A stretch of 22,776 nt of DNA from CAYNLY01 sp964398225 (GCA_964398225.1 CAYNLY010000027.1:1-22776); one strand, 5' to 3'. Positions 7,607 to 16,141 are shown, numbered from the stretch's first letter. Translations and numbers: made by a program. Notes: generated by a model not told the origin, from the letters alone.

Positions 7607-10375
7607 GTGGCAGACGCGAGTTTCGACTACCGGCCCACGGTCTTTCTTCCCAGGACCGACTTTCCGATGCGGGGCAAGCTTCCGGTCAACGAGCCCAGGC
7701 GGCTCGATGCCTGGGAGGCGCGCGGGCTCTACGAGGAAATCCGGAACCGCCGCGCCGGCGGCCCGCGCTTCATCCTGCACGACGGACCGCCGTACGCGAA
7801 CGGCCACATCCACATCGGCCATGCGGTGAACAAGGTGCTCAAGGACATCGTCGTGCGCTCGCGGACGATGATGGGCTTCGATGCGCCCTTCGTTCCCGGC
7901 TGGGACTGCCACGGGCTCCCGATCGAGCTCAAGGTTGAGGAACAGTTCAAGAAACAGGGGAAGGATCTCCAGGATGCGGCCGCCTTCCGCAAGGCCTGCC
8001 GCGCCTATGCCGAGGAGCAGATCGCCATCCAGCGGGAGGAGTTCCGCCGCCTGGGCGTGATCGGCGACTGGGAGCATCCCTACATCACGATGGACTTCCG
8101 GTTCGAGGCCGACACCGTGCGGGAGCTCGGCCGGTTCCTCGCCAACGGCGGGCTCTACCGCGGCGCCAAACCCGTGCACTGGTGCGTCTCCTGCGCCACC
8201 GCGCTGGCCGAGGCCGAGGTCGAATACGAGGAACACGAGTCGCGCTCCATCCATGTGAAGTTTCCCGCCGGCGAATCCCTGACCGACATCGATCCGGCAT
8301 TGTCCGGCAAGGTTGCGATCGTGATCTGGACGACGACGCCGTGGACGATCCCGGCCAACCTTGCGATCAGCGTCGGGCCCGCGATCGAGTACGCGGCCGT
8401 GCGCATCACCGATGCGGGCGGAAACCCGGCGCTCGAAGCCGGTGAAATCCTGATCATGGCCGAGGACCTGCGCGCAGACACCCTGGCCGCGATCGGCGCC
8501 ACAGGCGAGGTCGTCGCCCGCTTCCGGGGCGAACGGCTGGAGAACCGGCGCTTCCGGCACCCGTATCTCGACCAGGACGCGCCGGTGCTCGTCGGCGATC
8601 ATGTCACGCTCGATGCCGGCACCGGAGCCGTGCACACCGCGCCCGGCCACGGCCAGGAGGACTACGAAATCGGTGTCCGCTACGGGCTGCCCGCGTTCAA
8701 TCCGGTGGACGACAAGGGCGTGTTCGTCGAGGGCACGCCGATCGTGGCCGGCCAGCATGTCTTCCAGGCCAACGCGACCGTCACCGAGCATCTGAACGAG
8801 GTGGGCGCGCTGCTTGCGGAGTCCACGATCCGGCACAGCTATCCGCACTGCTGGCGCTGCCACCAGCCGCTGATCTTCCGCGCGACACCGCAGTGGTTCA
8901 TCTCGATGGAGAAGGGCGGACTCCGGAAGAAGGCGCTCGAGGCGATCGCGGGCGTGCAGTGGACGCCGGCCTGGGGCGAAAACCGGATCCGCGCGATGGT
9001 CGAAAGCCGACCCGACTGGTGCGTCTCGCGCCAGCGCAACTGGGGCGTGCCGATCACCGTGATCCGCTGCTCGCGCTGCGGCTCGCACGAAGTCACCACA
9101 CCCGAGGTGATCGAGCGGGTGGCACAGGCGGTGGAGAAGGGCGGCGCCGATGTCTGGTTCACCGAGCCGGTGGAATCCTTCCTCGGCGAGGATGCCCGCT
9201 GCCCGTCCTGCGGCGGCGAAACGTTCGACAAGGAGACCGACATCCTCGACGTCTGGTTCGATTCCGGCAGCACCCACGCCTGCGTGCTCGAGCGCCGCGA
9301 GGAACTGGACAGCCCCGCCGACCTGTACCTCGAGGGCTCCGACCAGCACCGCGGCTGGTTCCAGTCCTCGCTGCTCGAATCGATCGGCACGCGCGGCCGC
9401 GCCCCCTACAAGGGCGTGCTCACGCACGGCTTCGTCGTCGACGAAAAGGGCGAGAAGATGTCGAAAAGCCGCGGCAACGTCGTTGCGCCGCAGAAGGTCA
9501 TCGAACAGTACGGCGCCGACATCCTCCGCCTGTGGGTGGCCAGCGAGGACTATACGGCGGATGTCCGTATCTCCGAGAGCATCCTCAAACAGCGGGCCGA
9601 AGCCTACCGGCGCATCCGCAACACGATCCGCTTCCTGCTGGGCAACCTGGACGGATTCGACCCCGAGCGCGACCGCGTGCCGCGCGACGCTCGCTCCGGC
9701 CTCGACCGCTGGGTGCTGCACCGGCTGCATCAGCTCTCGCGCGAGGTGATCGAGGCCTACGAGCAATACCGCTTCCACCGGATCATGCACCGGGTGAATC
9801 AGTTCTGCACCGTCGATCTCGGCGGCTTCTACCTCGATGCGATCAAGGACCGGGTCTACTGCGACGCCCCCGACTCGGAGCGACGCCGTTCGGCCCGGGC
9901 CACGATCCACGAGCTGGCCGACTGCCTGATCCGTCTGATCGCGCCGGTGCTTCCGTTCACCGCCGAGGAAGCCTGGGAGCACCTGCCCGGCGCGGCCCGC
10001 GAGAGCGTGCACCTGCAGCGCTTTGTCAGCGTCACCGACTGCGCGATTGACGAGGCGGCCTGGCAGGCCTTCTTCGAACTTCGCGAGCGGGTGAACACGG
10101 CGCTCGACAAGGCCAAGAAGGACGGCCGGATCGGCTCCTCGATCGGCGCCGCGGTCACCGTGCCGGAGCTCGATGAGGGGCTGGCCGCCCGCCTCGGCGA
10201 GCCGCTGGAGCAGCTGTTCATCGTCGCCTCGATCGAGGCCGGCCCCGAGCTTACGGTGAAGCCGGCCGATGGCGTGAAGTGCCCCCGCTGCTGGATCGTC
10301 GGGCAGCCCGCCGATCCGTCGCACGAGGTGCATGGAGCGCTCTGTCCGCGATGCTATCGGGTGGTCGCCGGCTGA
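7607..10375 (+). CDS. ileS: Isoleucine--tRNA ligase
   Basis: IleS charges tRNA-Ile with isoleucine and edits mischarged valine. This 922-residue class I synthetase carries the HIGH signature at residues 69-72 and KMSKS at 617-621. An editing (CP1) domain lies between them, containing WTTTPWTIPANLA and GTGAVHTAPGHGQEDY, and WFDSGSTHA precedes the second catalytic half. A C-terminal zinc knuckle has cysteine pairs at 892/895 and 913/916. That is the bacterial short-type architecture, close to the 938 residues of E. coli. The start is a GTG at 7607 with AAAGGGG ending 6 bases upstream. The 3' end overlaps the start of trhA by 25 bases. Confidence 0.98.
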   Translation: MADASFDYRPTVFLPRTDFPMRGKLPVNEPRRLDAWEARGLYEEIRNRRAGGPRFILHDGPPYANGHIHIGHAVNKVLKDIVVRSRTMMGFDAPFVPGWDCHGLPIELKVEEQFKKQGKDLQDAAAFRKACRAYAEEQIAIQREEFRRLGVIGDWEHPYITMDFRFEADTVRELGRFLANGGLYRGAKPVHWCVSCATALAEAEVEYEEHESRSIHVKFPAGESLTDIDPALSGKVAIVIWTTTPWTIPANLAISVGPAIEYAAVRITDAGGNPALEAGEILIMAEDLRADTLAAIGATGEVVARFRGERLENRRFRHPYLDQDAPVLVGDHVTLDAGTGAVHTAPGHGQEDYEIGVRYGLPAFNPVDDKGVFVEGTPIVAGQHVFQANATVTEHLNEVGALLAESTIRHSYPHCWRCHQPLIFRATPQWFISMEKGGLRKKALEAIAGVQWTPAWGENRIRAMVESRPDWCVSRQRNWGVPITVIRCSRCGSHEVTTPEVIERVAQAVEKGGADVWFTEPVESFLGEDARCPSCGGETFDKETDILDVWFDSGSTHACVLERREELDSPADLYLEGSDQHRGWFQSSLLESIGTRGRAPYKGVLTHGFVVDEKGEKMSKSRGNVVAPQKVIEQYGADILRLWVASEDYTADVRISESILKQRAEAYRRIRNTIRFLLGNLDGFDPERDRVPRDARSGLDRWVLHRLHQLSREVIEAYEQYRFHRIMHRVNQFCTVDLGGFYLDAIKDRVYCDAPDSERRRSARATIHELADCLIRLIAPVLPFTAEEAWEHLPGAARESVHLQRFVSVTDCAIDEAAWQAFFELRERVNTALDKAKKDGRIGSSIGAAVTVPELDEGLAARLGEPLEQLFIVASIEAGPELTVKPADGVKCPRCWIVGQPADPSHEVHGALCPRCYRVVAG

Positions 10376-10989
10376 TCGGACGCCTGACGCGGCATTTCGA
10401 CGCGATCAGCCACCTGGCGATGGTGCTGCCGGCAGCGGCCGGCGCCGTCTGGCTGCTCGTCCGCGCCGATGGGGCGCGCGAATACGTGGCGGTCTCGATC
10501 TACGGGCTGATGCTCGTGCTGCTCTTTGCCGCTTCCGCCCTTCATCATTTCCTGAGCCCCGGCGCCGAGCATCCCCGCTGGCAGAAGCTGGATCACATTT
10601 CGATCTACCTGATGATCGCCGGCAGCTACACGCCGTTTGCGCTGCTCGCGCTGCCGCCGGCCTGGGGCTGGAGCATCTTCGGCGTGATCTGGGGCATGGC
10701 GGCCGTCGGGATCGTGCTCGATGCGCTGCACCGGGATGGACACCGTCATCCGCAGCTTCTGATCTATCTGGCCATGGGCTGGCTGATCCTGATCGCGATC
10801 CAGCCGCTGCTCAAAGCGATCACCGGCGCGCAGGCCGGCTGGCTCGTGGCGGGGGGACTCGCCTACACCGGCGGCGTGGCCTTCTATCTGAACGACGAGC
10901 GCTGGCGCTGGGCGCACGGCGTATGGCACCTGTTCGTGATCGCGGGCGCAATCTGCCATTACATCGCCATTTTCCAGCTGCTCGACTAG
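10351..10989 (+). CDS. trhA: Hemolysin III / TrhA family membrane protein
   Basis: This is a seven-helix integral membrane protein of the hemolysin III (TrhA, YqfA, PAQR-related) family, linked in other bacteria to membrane energetics and lipid homeostasis; its chemistry is unsettled. The 212 residues contain the family marks SALHHFLSPG, LDHISIYLMIAGSYTPFALL, a GMAAVGIVLDALH helix, YLAMGW, GGLAYTGGVAFY and the C-terminal WHLFVIAGAICHYIAI. The conserved histidines lie where the PAQR metal site is expected. I use the ATG at 10351, giving MLSGGRRLIG, which overlaps ileS by 25 bases. Starts farther upstream would only add a low-complexity Arg-rich tail. It interrupts the usual ileS-lspA adjacency and is probably co-transcribed. 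Confidence 0.9.
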   Translation: MLSGGRRLIGRLTRHFDAISHLAMVLPAAAGAVWLLVRADGAREYVAVSIYGLMLVLLFAASALHHFLSPGAEHPRWQKLDHISIYLMIAGSYTPFALLALPPAWGWSIFGVIWGMAAVGIVLDALHRDGHRHPQLLIYLAMGWLILIAIQPLLKAITGAQAGWLVAGGLAYTGGVAFYLNDERWRWAHGVWHLFVIAGAICHYIAIFQLLD

Positions 10990-11032
10990 CCTTGGAACCC
11001 ATGCCGCCGGTCGAGGATGTCAGGATGCGCCC

Positions 11033-11509
11033 ATGCTGAGCCGCACGCAGGCGCAGATTGCGCTGTTCGCGCTGCTTTTGGCGCTCGACCAGCTGACGAA
11101 ATGGTGGATCCAGCAGCCGGATTTCCGTCCCTTCGTCGTCGTCGACGGCTTTTTCAGCATCGTCCGCGCCTACAACACCGGCGTGGCCTTCTCGATGTTC
11201 GCCGACCTGCCGGACGCATGGCGCGCCTGGCTGCTTCTGGGCGTGACGATCGGCATCGCGTTCGCGGTGCTGTTCTGGTGGATCGGCGAGCGGCGCAGGG
11301 CCGGGCCCACCTCGTGGCTGCTCGTGCTGATTCTGGCGGGCGCGGCCGGCAACATCCTCGACCGGGCCCGGCTCGGCTATGTCGTGGACTTCATCGACTG
11401 GTACGTGCGGATCGGCGGCCGCGAATATCACTGGCCGGCGTTCAATGTGGCCGATGCCTGCATCAGCATCGGCGTGGTGCTGCTTCTGCTGGCTTCTTTC
11501 CGCCGCTGA
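11033..11509 (+). CDS. lspA: Lipoprotein signal peptidase (signal peptidase II)
   Basis: LspA is the inner-membrane aspartyl protease that removes signal peptides from diacylglyceryl-modified prolipoproteins. The 158-residue protein has four hydrophobic helices, an N-terminal LDQLTK motif, AYNTGVAFS, AGAAGNILDR (residues 102-111) and the two catalytic aspartates in VVDFID (Asp119) and FNVADACI (Asp141). The length is standard. The ATG at 11033 has a short AGGA about 7 bases upstream. It follows trhA by 43 bases and precedes the transporter by 2 bases, so it sits inside the ribF-ileS unit as usual. Confidence 0.96.
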   Translation: MLSRTQAQIALFALLLALDQLTKWWIQQPDFRPFVVVDGFFSIVRAYNTGVAFSMFADLPDAWRAWLLLGVTIGIAFAVLFWWIGERRRAGPTSWLLVLILAGAAGNILDRARLGYVVDFIDWYVRIGGREYHWPAFNVADACISIGVVLLLLASFRR

Positions 11510-11511
11510 GC

Positions 11512-12563
11512 ATGGCGGACCGGACCTGGATCGGCTTCGCGCTCATCTCGGCCGCGGGTTTTGCCGCGATGGGGGCGCTCGTGCGAGTGCTGAGCGGCGC
11601 CCTGCCCGAAGCCGAACTGGTTTTCTTCCGCAACGCGATGGCGCTGGTCTTTCTGCTGCCGCTGCTCATCCGGCAGCAGGTGCGCCTGGCCACGCGCCGG
11701 ATGCCGCTGCATCTGCTGCGCGCGGTTTCGGGGCTTGCGGCCATGTACCTGTATTTCCACGCGCTGGCGCGACTGCCGCTGGCCGATGCGCTGCTGCTCA
11801 ACTACACCTCGCCGATCTTCGTGGCCGCGATCGCGATGCTCTGGATGCACGAACAGGCCACCCGCCACCGTCTGGGCGCGCTTGCGATCGGCTTTGCCGG
11901 GCTGCTGCTGCTGTTCCGCCCGGATTCGCAGCTTGCCTCCGCCGCCGGCCTCATCGGACTGGGCTCGGGCCTGCTGGCCGGCATCGCGCTGGCATGCGTC
12001 AAGCGCCTGAGCGATACCGAACCCGGCATCCGCATCGTCTCCTGGTTTGCGCTTCTTTCCACCGGCTTTTCCGCGCTGCCGCTTTTCGCCGGGCATTGGG
12101 TCTGGCCCCCGGCCGAAGCCTGGGCAATGCTTCTGGCCATGGGACTTGCCGGCAGCGTCGGTCAACTGGGGCTGACCGCCGCCTATGCCCGCGCGCCCGC
12201 CTCGCGGGTATCCCCCCTGGGATATTCCAGCCTGCTCTTTGCCGGTCTGATTGGATATCTGTTCTGGGATGAACTGCCCGATGCGCCGGGCCTGATCGGC
12301 GATCTGCTGATCGTTGGCGCGGGTCTGATCGTGGCCCGTGAACAGCGCACGCCCGCGCCACAGCCACCGAGCGCCGTTCCGGCCGTGGAGCNNNNNNNNN
12401 NNNNNNNNNNNNNNNNNNNNNNNNNNNNNNNNNNNNNNNNNNNNNNNNNNNNNNNNNNNNNNNNNNNNNNNNNNNNNNNNNNNNNNNNNNNCGTGAACAG
12501 CGCACGCCCGCGCCACAGCCACCGAGCGCCGTTCCGGCCGTGGAGCGCGCCGAAACGCGCTGA
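11512..12563 (+). CDS. EamA/DMT-family transporter, interrupted in the assembly by an N gap
   Basis: This is an inner-membrane protein of the drug/metabolite transporter superfamily with two EamA repeats and about ten hydrophobic helices. The first repeat begins with ISAAGFAAMGALVRVL, followed by LVFFRNAMALVFLLPLL and LLNYTSPIFVAAIAMLW. The second contains GLAGSVGQLGLTAAYARAP and SPLGYSSLLFAGLIGYLFW. The substrate cannot be told. Sequence is continuous to 12391, where 100 Ns begin. If the duplicated 55 bases flanking the Ns are merged, the frame continues as ...PAVERAETR and stops at TGA 12561-12563, giving a normal 298-residue protein. Read literally across the Ns, the frame shifts. The ATG at 11512 is 2 bases after the lspA stop. 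The protein is probably intact in the organism. Confidence 0.85.
12337..12391. repeat. Left copy of a 55-base perfect direct repeat at the gap edge
   Basis: These 55 bases, the last before the Ns, are identical to 12492-12546, the first after them. They encode the Pro/Ala-rich C-terminal tail of the transporter. Most likely they are one genomic segment present at the ends of two overlapping contigs. Confidence 0.9.
12392..12491. other. Scaffold gap of exactly 100 Ns
   Basis: There are exactly 100 unknown bases, the conventional filler for a gap of unknown size. Because the flanking 55 bases are the same on both sides, the true gap is probably negative, meaning the contig ends overlap and nothing is missing. 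Confidence 0.97.
12492..12546. repeat. Right copy of the 55-base direct repeat at the gap edge
   Basis: Identical to 12337-12391 base for base. The following 17 bases complete the transporter reading frame (codons for RAETR and a TGA) when the two copies are merged. Confidence 0.9.
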
Positions 12564-12621
12564 AGCCGCAGCCCGCAACACCCCGATGGGCTGGCCGGAC
12601 CCGCAGGCCAGACCGGGGAAA

Positions 12622-15075
12622 TCAGGATGTTCGGCTGCGCGCCGGCCGCATGCGCACGCCGAACATCAGTCGGGCCACGTCCCGGAAGTGCTTCACGTAG
12701 TGGATCGTAAGGCCCTCGCGCACGCTTTCGGGAAGCTCGTCCACATCCACCTTGTTGGCCTGAGGCAGGATCACCTCGCTAATGCCCAGCCGCTTGGCCG
12801 CCAGCAGCTTTTCGCGCACGCCGCCGATCGCCAGCACCTCGCCGGTCAGGGTAAGCTCACCGGTCATCGCGATGCGGGCGGGCGGCCGGTTCAGCGCCAG
12901 CGACAGCAGCGCCGTGGCCATCGTGATGCCGGCCGAAGGACCGTCCTTGGGCACCGCGCCCTCGGGCACGTGCAGATGCACGTACGCGGAATCGAAGAAG
13001 TCCGCCGGCGCACCGAATCGCCCCAGGTGCGCGGTGATGTAGGAATAGGCGATTTCCGCCGACTCCTGCATCACCTTGCCTACCTGACCCGTGACCTTCA
13101 GCCCGCGCCGGTCGCGGTGCACGATCGTGGCCTCGAGCGTCAGCGTGGCACCGCCCAGCGCGGTCCAGGCCAGTCCCGTGGCCAGTCCGACGCCGGTGCG
13201 GATCGGCTCCTCGCGGAACCGGGGCTTGCCGACGAACTCCTCGAGGTTGCGCACCGTCACCCGCACGGGCGGGGTCAGATCGCCCTCGGCGATCCTTCGG
13301 GCCACCTTGCGCAGGATTTTCTTGATCAGCTGTTCCAGCCGGCGCACGCCGGGCTCGCGCGCATAGTCCTCGACCAGGCGCCGGAACACACCGGGGCTGA
13401 TGCGCACGTCCTCGCGCGTAAGCCCGTGTTCCTTGAGCTGCCGCGGCCAGAGATGCTTGCGCGCGATCTCGACCTTCTCGTCGGTGATGTAGCCGGGCAG
13501 GCGGATGATCTCGGCCCGGTCGAGCAACGGCGGGGGCACCGTGTCGAGCTGGTTTGCGGTCAGCAGGAACAGCACGTTGGACAGATCGAAGCGCACGTCG
13601 AGATAGTGGTCGAGGAAATCGACGTTCTGCTCCGGATCGAGCACCTCGAGCAGGGCGCTCGCCGGATCGCCGCGGAAATCGGCGCCGATCTTGTCCACCT
13701 CGTCGATCATGATCACCGGATTGGCCACCTTCACCTGCTTCAGCGCCTGGATGATCTTGCCCGGCATCGCGCCGATGTAGGTGCGCCGGTGGCCCTTGAT
13801 TTCGGCCTCGTCGCGCATGCCGCCGACCGAGAAGCGGAAGAAGGGCCGGCCGACCGCCTCGGCAATCGCGCGGCCGATCGAGGTCTTGCCCACGCCGGGC
13901 GGGCCGACGAACAGCACGATCGAGCCGCCGATCTCGCGCTTGCGCGCACCCACGGCGATGAACTCGAGAATGCGGTCCTTGACGTCCTCGAGCCCCGAAT
14001 GGTCGCGGTCCAGAATCCGGCGCGCGCGCTTCAGATCGAAGCGGTCTTTGGCGAACTTCCCCCAGGGAAGGCTCGTCAGCCAGTCCAGGTAGTTCCGGGT
14101 CACGCCGTATTCCGGCGAACTGGGATCGAGCATGGACAGCTTGCGGATCTCCTCGTCGAAGACCTCGCGCGCCTCCTTGGAAAGCTTGAGCTTCTTCACC
14201 CGCTGCTTGAAGCGCTTGATCTCCTGCTCGCGAGGATCCTGCTCCATCCCGAGCTCGCGCTGGATTTCGTGCAGCTGTTCCTGAAGGAAGAACTTCCGCT
14301 GCTGTTCGGACACGCGCTCGTCGATGTTCTTGCGGATCCGGCTCTGGACCTTGCTGACGTTCAGTTCGCGGTTGAGCAGCGCCAGAACCTTCTTCATCCG
14401 ATCGAAGATCGGGAAGGTTTCGAGCACCTCCTGCAGCTCCTCGCGGGGTGCCGTGGTCAGGCTTGCCGCGAAATCGGCCAGCCTGCTCGGCTCGTCCACG
14501 CTGAACCGGGAAGCGAAGACCTTGAGCTCCTCCTCGTGCAGCGGATTGTGCTTGAGCAGCTCCTTGATCGTGTTGATGATCGCCACCGTGTAGGCGCGCA
14601 GCTCGAGATTGTCCCGGTACGAGGTTTCCTCGTGGTAGCGCACCAGCACCCGGATCGGATTTTCGTTGGTCAGAAACTGCTCGATCCGGAAACGCTTGAG
14701 GCATTCGACGACGAGATGAATGCCCTGACCCTCGATCTCGACCGCCTTGGCCACGCGCGCGGCCACGCCGACGCTGTAGAGGTTTTCAGGCTTGAACGGG
14801 CCGTTCTCGTCGCGCAGCAGCACCAGACCCACGTGCCGCGAATGGCCTTCGACCAGCGCGCGCAGCACCTTGGCCATCTCGGAGCCTTCGTACATCAGCG
14901 GCACGACCAGGCCGGGAAAGAGCGGGCGGGAGGAAAGCGGCAGGATCAGAAGCTGACCGGGAAGGACATCCTCGGGCCGGACGATGGCCCGGTTTCCGGG
15001 CGCCTCGGCCTGCTCGGCGTCAGGGGGCACGACGATTTCGGCGTCGCGGACGATTTCGGGTTCGTGATCACTCAT
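12622..15075 (-). CDS. lon: ATP-dependent protease Lon (endopeptidase La)
   Basis: Lon is the cytoplasmic AAA+ serine protease that degrades misfolded and regulatory proteins. The 817-residue protein has the N-terminal LAN domain (with LPLSSRPLFPGLVVPL), a coiled-coil middle containing EQQRKFFLQEQLHEIQREL, Walker A GPPGVGKTS, Walker B VIMIDEVDKIG and the C-terminal protease domain. The catalytic Ser714 (PKDGPSAG) and Lys756 (GGVREKLLAAKR) are both present. I chose the ATG at 15075 (MSDHEPEIV). In-frame ATGs at 15087 and 15168 would prepend unrelated residues, and the latter would span the promoter region. No strong Shine-Dalgarno is visible. A sigma32-like promoter lies directly upstream, shared back to back with htpX. 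The 3' end faces the transporter 58 bases away. Confidence 0.96.
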   Translation of the reverse strand: MSDHEPEIVRDAEIVVPPDAEQAEAPGNRAIVRPEDVLPGQLLILPLSSRPLFPGLVVPLMYEGSEMAKVLRALVEGHSRHVGLVLLRDENGPFKPENLYSVGVAARVAKAVEIEGQGIHLVVECLKRFRIEQFLTNENPIRVLVRYHEETSYRDNLELRAYTVAIINTIKELLKHNPLHEEELKVFASRFSVDEPSRLADFAASLTTAPREELQEVLETFPIFDRMKKVLALLNRELNVSKVQSRIRKNIDERVSEQQRKFFLQEQLHEIQRELGMEQDPREQEIKRFKQRVKKLKLSKEAREVFDEEIRKLSMLDPSSPEYGVTRNYLDWLTSLPWGKFAKDRFDLKRARRILDRDHSGLEDVKDRILEFIAVGARKREIGGSIVLFVGPPGVGKTSIGRAIAEAVGRPFFRFSVGGMRDEAEIKGHRRTYIGAMPGKIIQALKQVKVANPVIMIDEVDKIGADFRGDPASALLEVLDPEQNVDFLDHYLDVRFDLSNVLFLLTANQLDTVPPPLLDRAEIIRLPGYITDEKVEIARKHLWPRQLKEHGLTREDVRISPGVFRRLVEDYAREPGVRRLEQLIKKILRKVARRIAEGDLTPPVRVTVRNLEEFVGKPRFREEPIRTGVGLATGLAWTALGGATLTLEATIVHRDRRGLKVTGQVGKVMQESAEIAYSYITAHLGRFGAPADFFDSAYVHLHVPEGAVPKDGPSAGITMATALLSLALNRPPARIAMTGELTLTGEVLAIGGVREKLLAAKRLGISEVILPQANKVDVDELPESVREGLTIHYVKHFRDVARLMFGVRMRPARSRTS

Positions 15076-15083
15076 GTTCCAAT

Positions 15084-15112
15084 GCATAGGGCAGGGCGCG
15101 CCCCTTTTCAAG
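15084..15112 (-). promoter_or_regulatory. Candidate sigma32 (heat-shock) promoter of lon
   Basis: On the minus strand CTTGAAA (15112-15106) matches the sigma32 -35 consensus exactly. After a 14-base spacer, CCCTATGC (15091-15084) fits the CCCCATNT -10 in most positions. lon is a classic sigma32 gene. Initiation about 7 bases downstream would fall only a few bases before the ATG at 15075. Confidence 0.6.
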
Positions 15113-15125
15113 CACGGGTTGAAAA
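15105..15125. repeat. Inverted repeat formed by back-to-back -35 elements
   Basis: TTTTCAA (15105-15111) and TTGAAAA (15119-15125) are perfect reverse complements around a 7-base centre. Each arm is the -35 core of one of two divergent sigma32-like promoters, for lon and htpX. Confidence 0.7.
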
Positions 15126-15146
15126 CCGGAGCTCCCGCCCGCATAT
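15118..15146 (+). promoter_or_regulatory. Candidate sigma32 (heat-shock) promoter of htpX
   Basis: GTTGAAA (15118-15124) matches the -35 consensus CTTGAAA at six of seven positions. A 14-base spacer is followed by CCGCATAT (15139-15146), which matches CCCCATNT with a single difference. The start of transcription would be near 15153, leaving a leader of about 40 bases. htpX is a known heat-shock gene in other proteobacteria. Confidence 0.65.
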
Positions 15147-15179
15147 TCCGCAGGCCCTGCAACGGCAAACCCGAACCAC

Positions 15180-15185
15180 AGGAGG
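15180..15185 (+). promoter_or_regulatory. Ribosome binding site that decides the htpX start
   Basis: A perfect AGGAGG ends 6 bases before the TTG at 15192. Another in-frame TTG at 15186 directly abuts the AGGAGG and so cannot be served by it. Confidence 0.85.
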
Positions 15186-15191
15186 TTGTCC

Positions 15192-16118
15192 TTGAAATCC
15201 CTGAAAGGACTGTTCTTGCTCATCGTCGCCAACCTGCTCGTCTTTCTCACCCTGGTCGTTTCCGGGAACGTGCTGATCCATTTCGTGCTTCCCGCCTTCG
15301 GCATCGACCTGCGGGGAAGCTTCGCCGCGCATCAGTTTGCCTGGGCCATGGTGTTCGGATTCGGCGGCGCCTTCATCTCGCTGCTGATGTCCAAGCCGAT
15401 GGCCAAGGGCATGTACCGGATGCAGCAGGTCGTCGAGCCGAAGACCCCGAAGGAAGCGCTGGTGTTCAACACCGTCAAGGAACTGGCCCGGCGCAACGGC
15501 ATCAAGATGCCCGAGGTCTGGGTCTACTGGGACGACGAGCCCAACGCGTTCGCCACCGGGCCCACGCGCAACTCGGCGATGGTGGCCGTTTCCTCCGGTC
15601 TGGTCACGAATCTGAGCGACGACGAGGTGCGCGCCGTGCTCGCGCATGAGGTGGGCCACATCGTCAACGGCGACATGGTGGCGACCACGCTGCTCCAGGG
15701 ACTGATGAACACCTTCGTCTATTTCCTTGCGAGCATGATCGCGCGCCTTGTGGCCAGCAGCCGCGACGGCGAGATGAACTACCTCGTCTATTTCGTCGTG
15801 GACATGCTGCTTCAGATTCTGTTCTCGATTCTCGCGATGATCGTCGTGATGTGGCATTCGCGGCGGCGGGAGTTTGCGGCCGACGCTTTTGCTGCGCGCA
15901 TGGTCGGGGCCGATCCGATGATCCGCGCCCTGCGGAAAATCGATGCAATCGCGCGGCAGATTCCGGCCGAGGAGCCGGCTTCGGCGCTTGCCCCCAGCGA
16001 TCAGCTGGCCACACTCAAGATTTTCGGACGGCCGGGCGGCTTCTCCGCGCTGTTTGCGAGCCATCCGCCGATCGAGGCGCGCATCGAGGCGCTGCGTCGG
16101 CTTTCGCTATCGAACTAG
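15192..16118 (+). CDS. htpX: Membrane zinc metalloprotease HtpX
   Basis: HtpX is an inner-membrane M48 metallopeptidase that works with FtsH in quality control of membrane proteins. The 308-residue protein has two N-terminal transmembrane helices (about 5-37 and 48-67), the zinc site HEVGH (residues 152-156), the third ligand Glu227 in REFAAD, two further helices around 168-190 and 197-221, and a C-terminal SHPPIEARIEAL. All catalytic residues are present. Translation most likely begins at the TTG at 15192 (MKSLKGLFLL), placed 6 bases after AGGAGG; a TTG at 15186 would add two residues. The gene is divergent from lon with a sigma32-like promoter and ends at a strong terminator, so it is monocistronic. 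Confidence 0.95.
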   Translation: MKSLKGLFLLIVANLLVFLTLVVSGNVLIHFVLPAFGIDLRGSFAAHQFAWAMVFGFGGAFISLLMSKPMAKGMYRMQQVVEPKTPKEALVFNTVKELARRNGIKMPEVWVYWDDEPNAFATGPTRNSAMVAVSSGLVTNLSDDEVRAVLAHEVGHIVNGDMVATTLLQGLMNTFVYFLASMIARLVASSRDGEMNYLVYFVVDMLLQILFSILAMIVVMWHSRRREFAADAFAARMVGADPMIRALRKIDAIARQIPAEEPASALAPSDQLATLKIFGRPGGFSALFASHPPIEARIEALRRLSLSN

Positions 16119-16141
16119 CGATTTCGAACCCTTTCCTTGCG

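Noticed and set aside
6503..10333. A 1276-codon open frame on the minus strand across ribF and ileS
   Set aside because: It lies opposite two certain genes in GC-rich DNA, has low-complexity Arg/Ala/Gly-rich content and no recognisable domain. It is a codon-usage shadow.
12591..12611. Hairpin CTGGCC/GGCCAG between the transporter and lon as a bidirectional terminator
   Set aside because: The stem is short, with a 9-base loop and no T tract on either strand. It is too weak to call.
11017..15195. A very long plus-strand open frame running from lspA through the Ns and antisense to lon
   Set aside because: It is an artefact of joining the transporter frame through unknown bases to an antisense shadow of lon. 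Only the part before the gap is real coding sequence.
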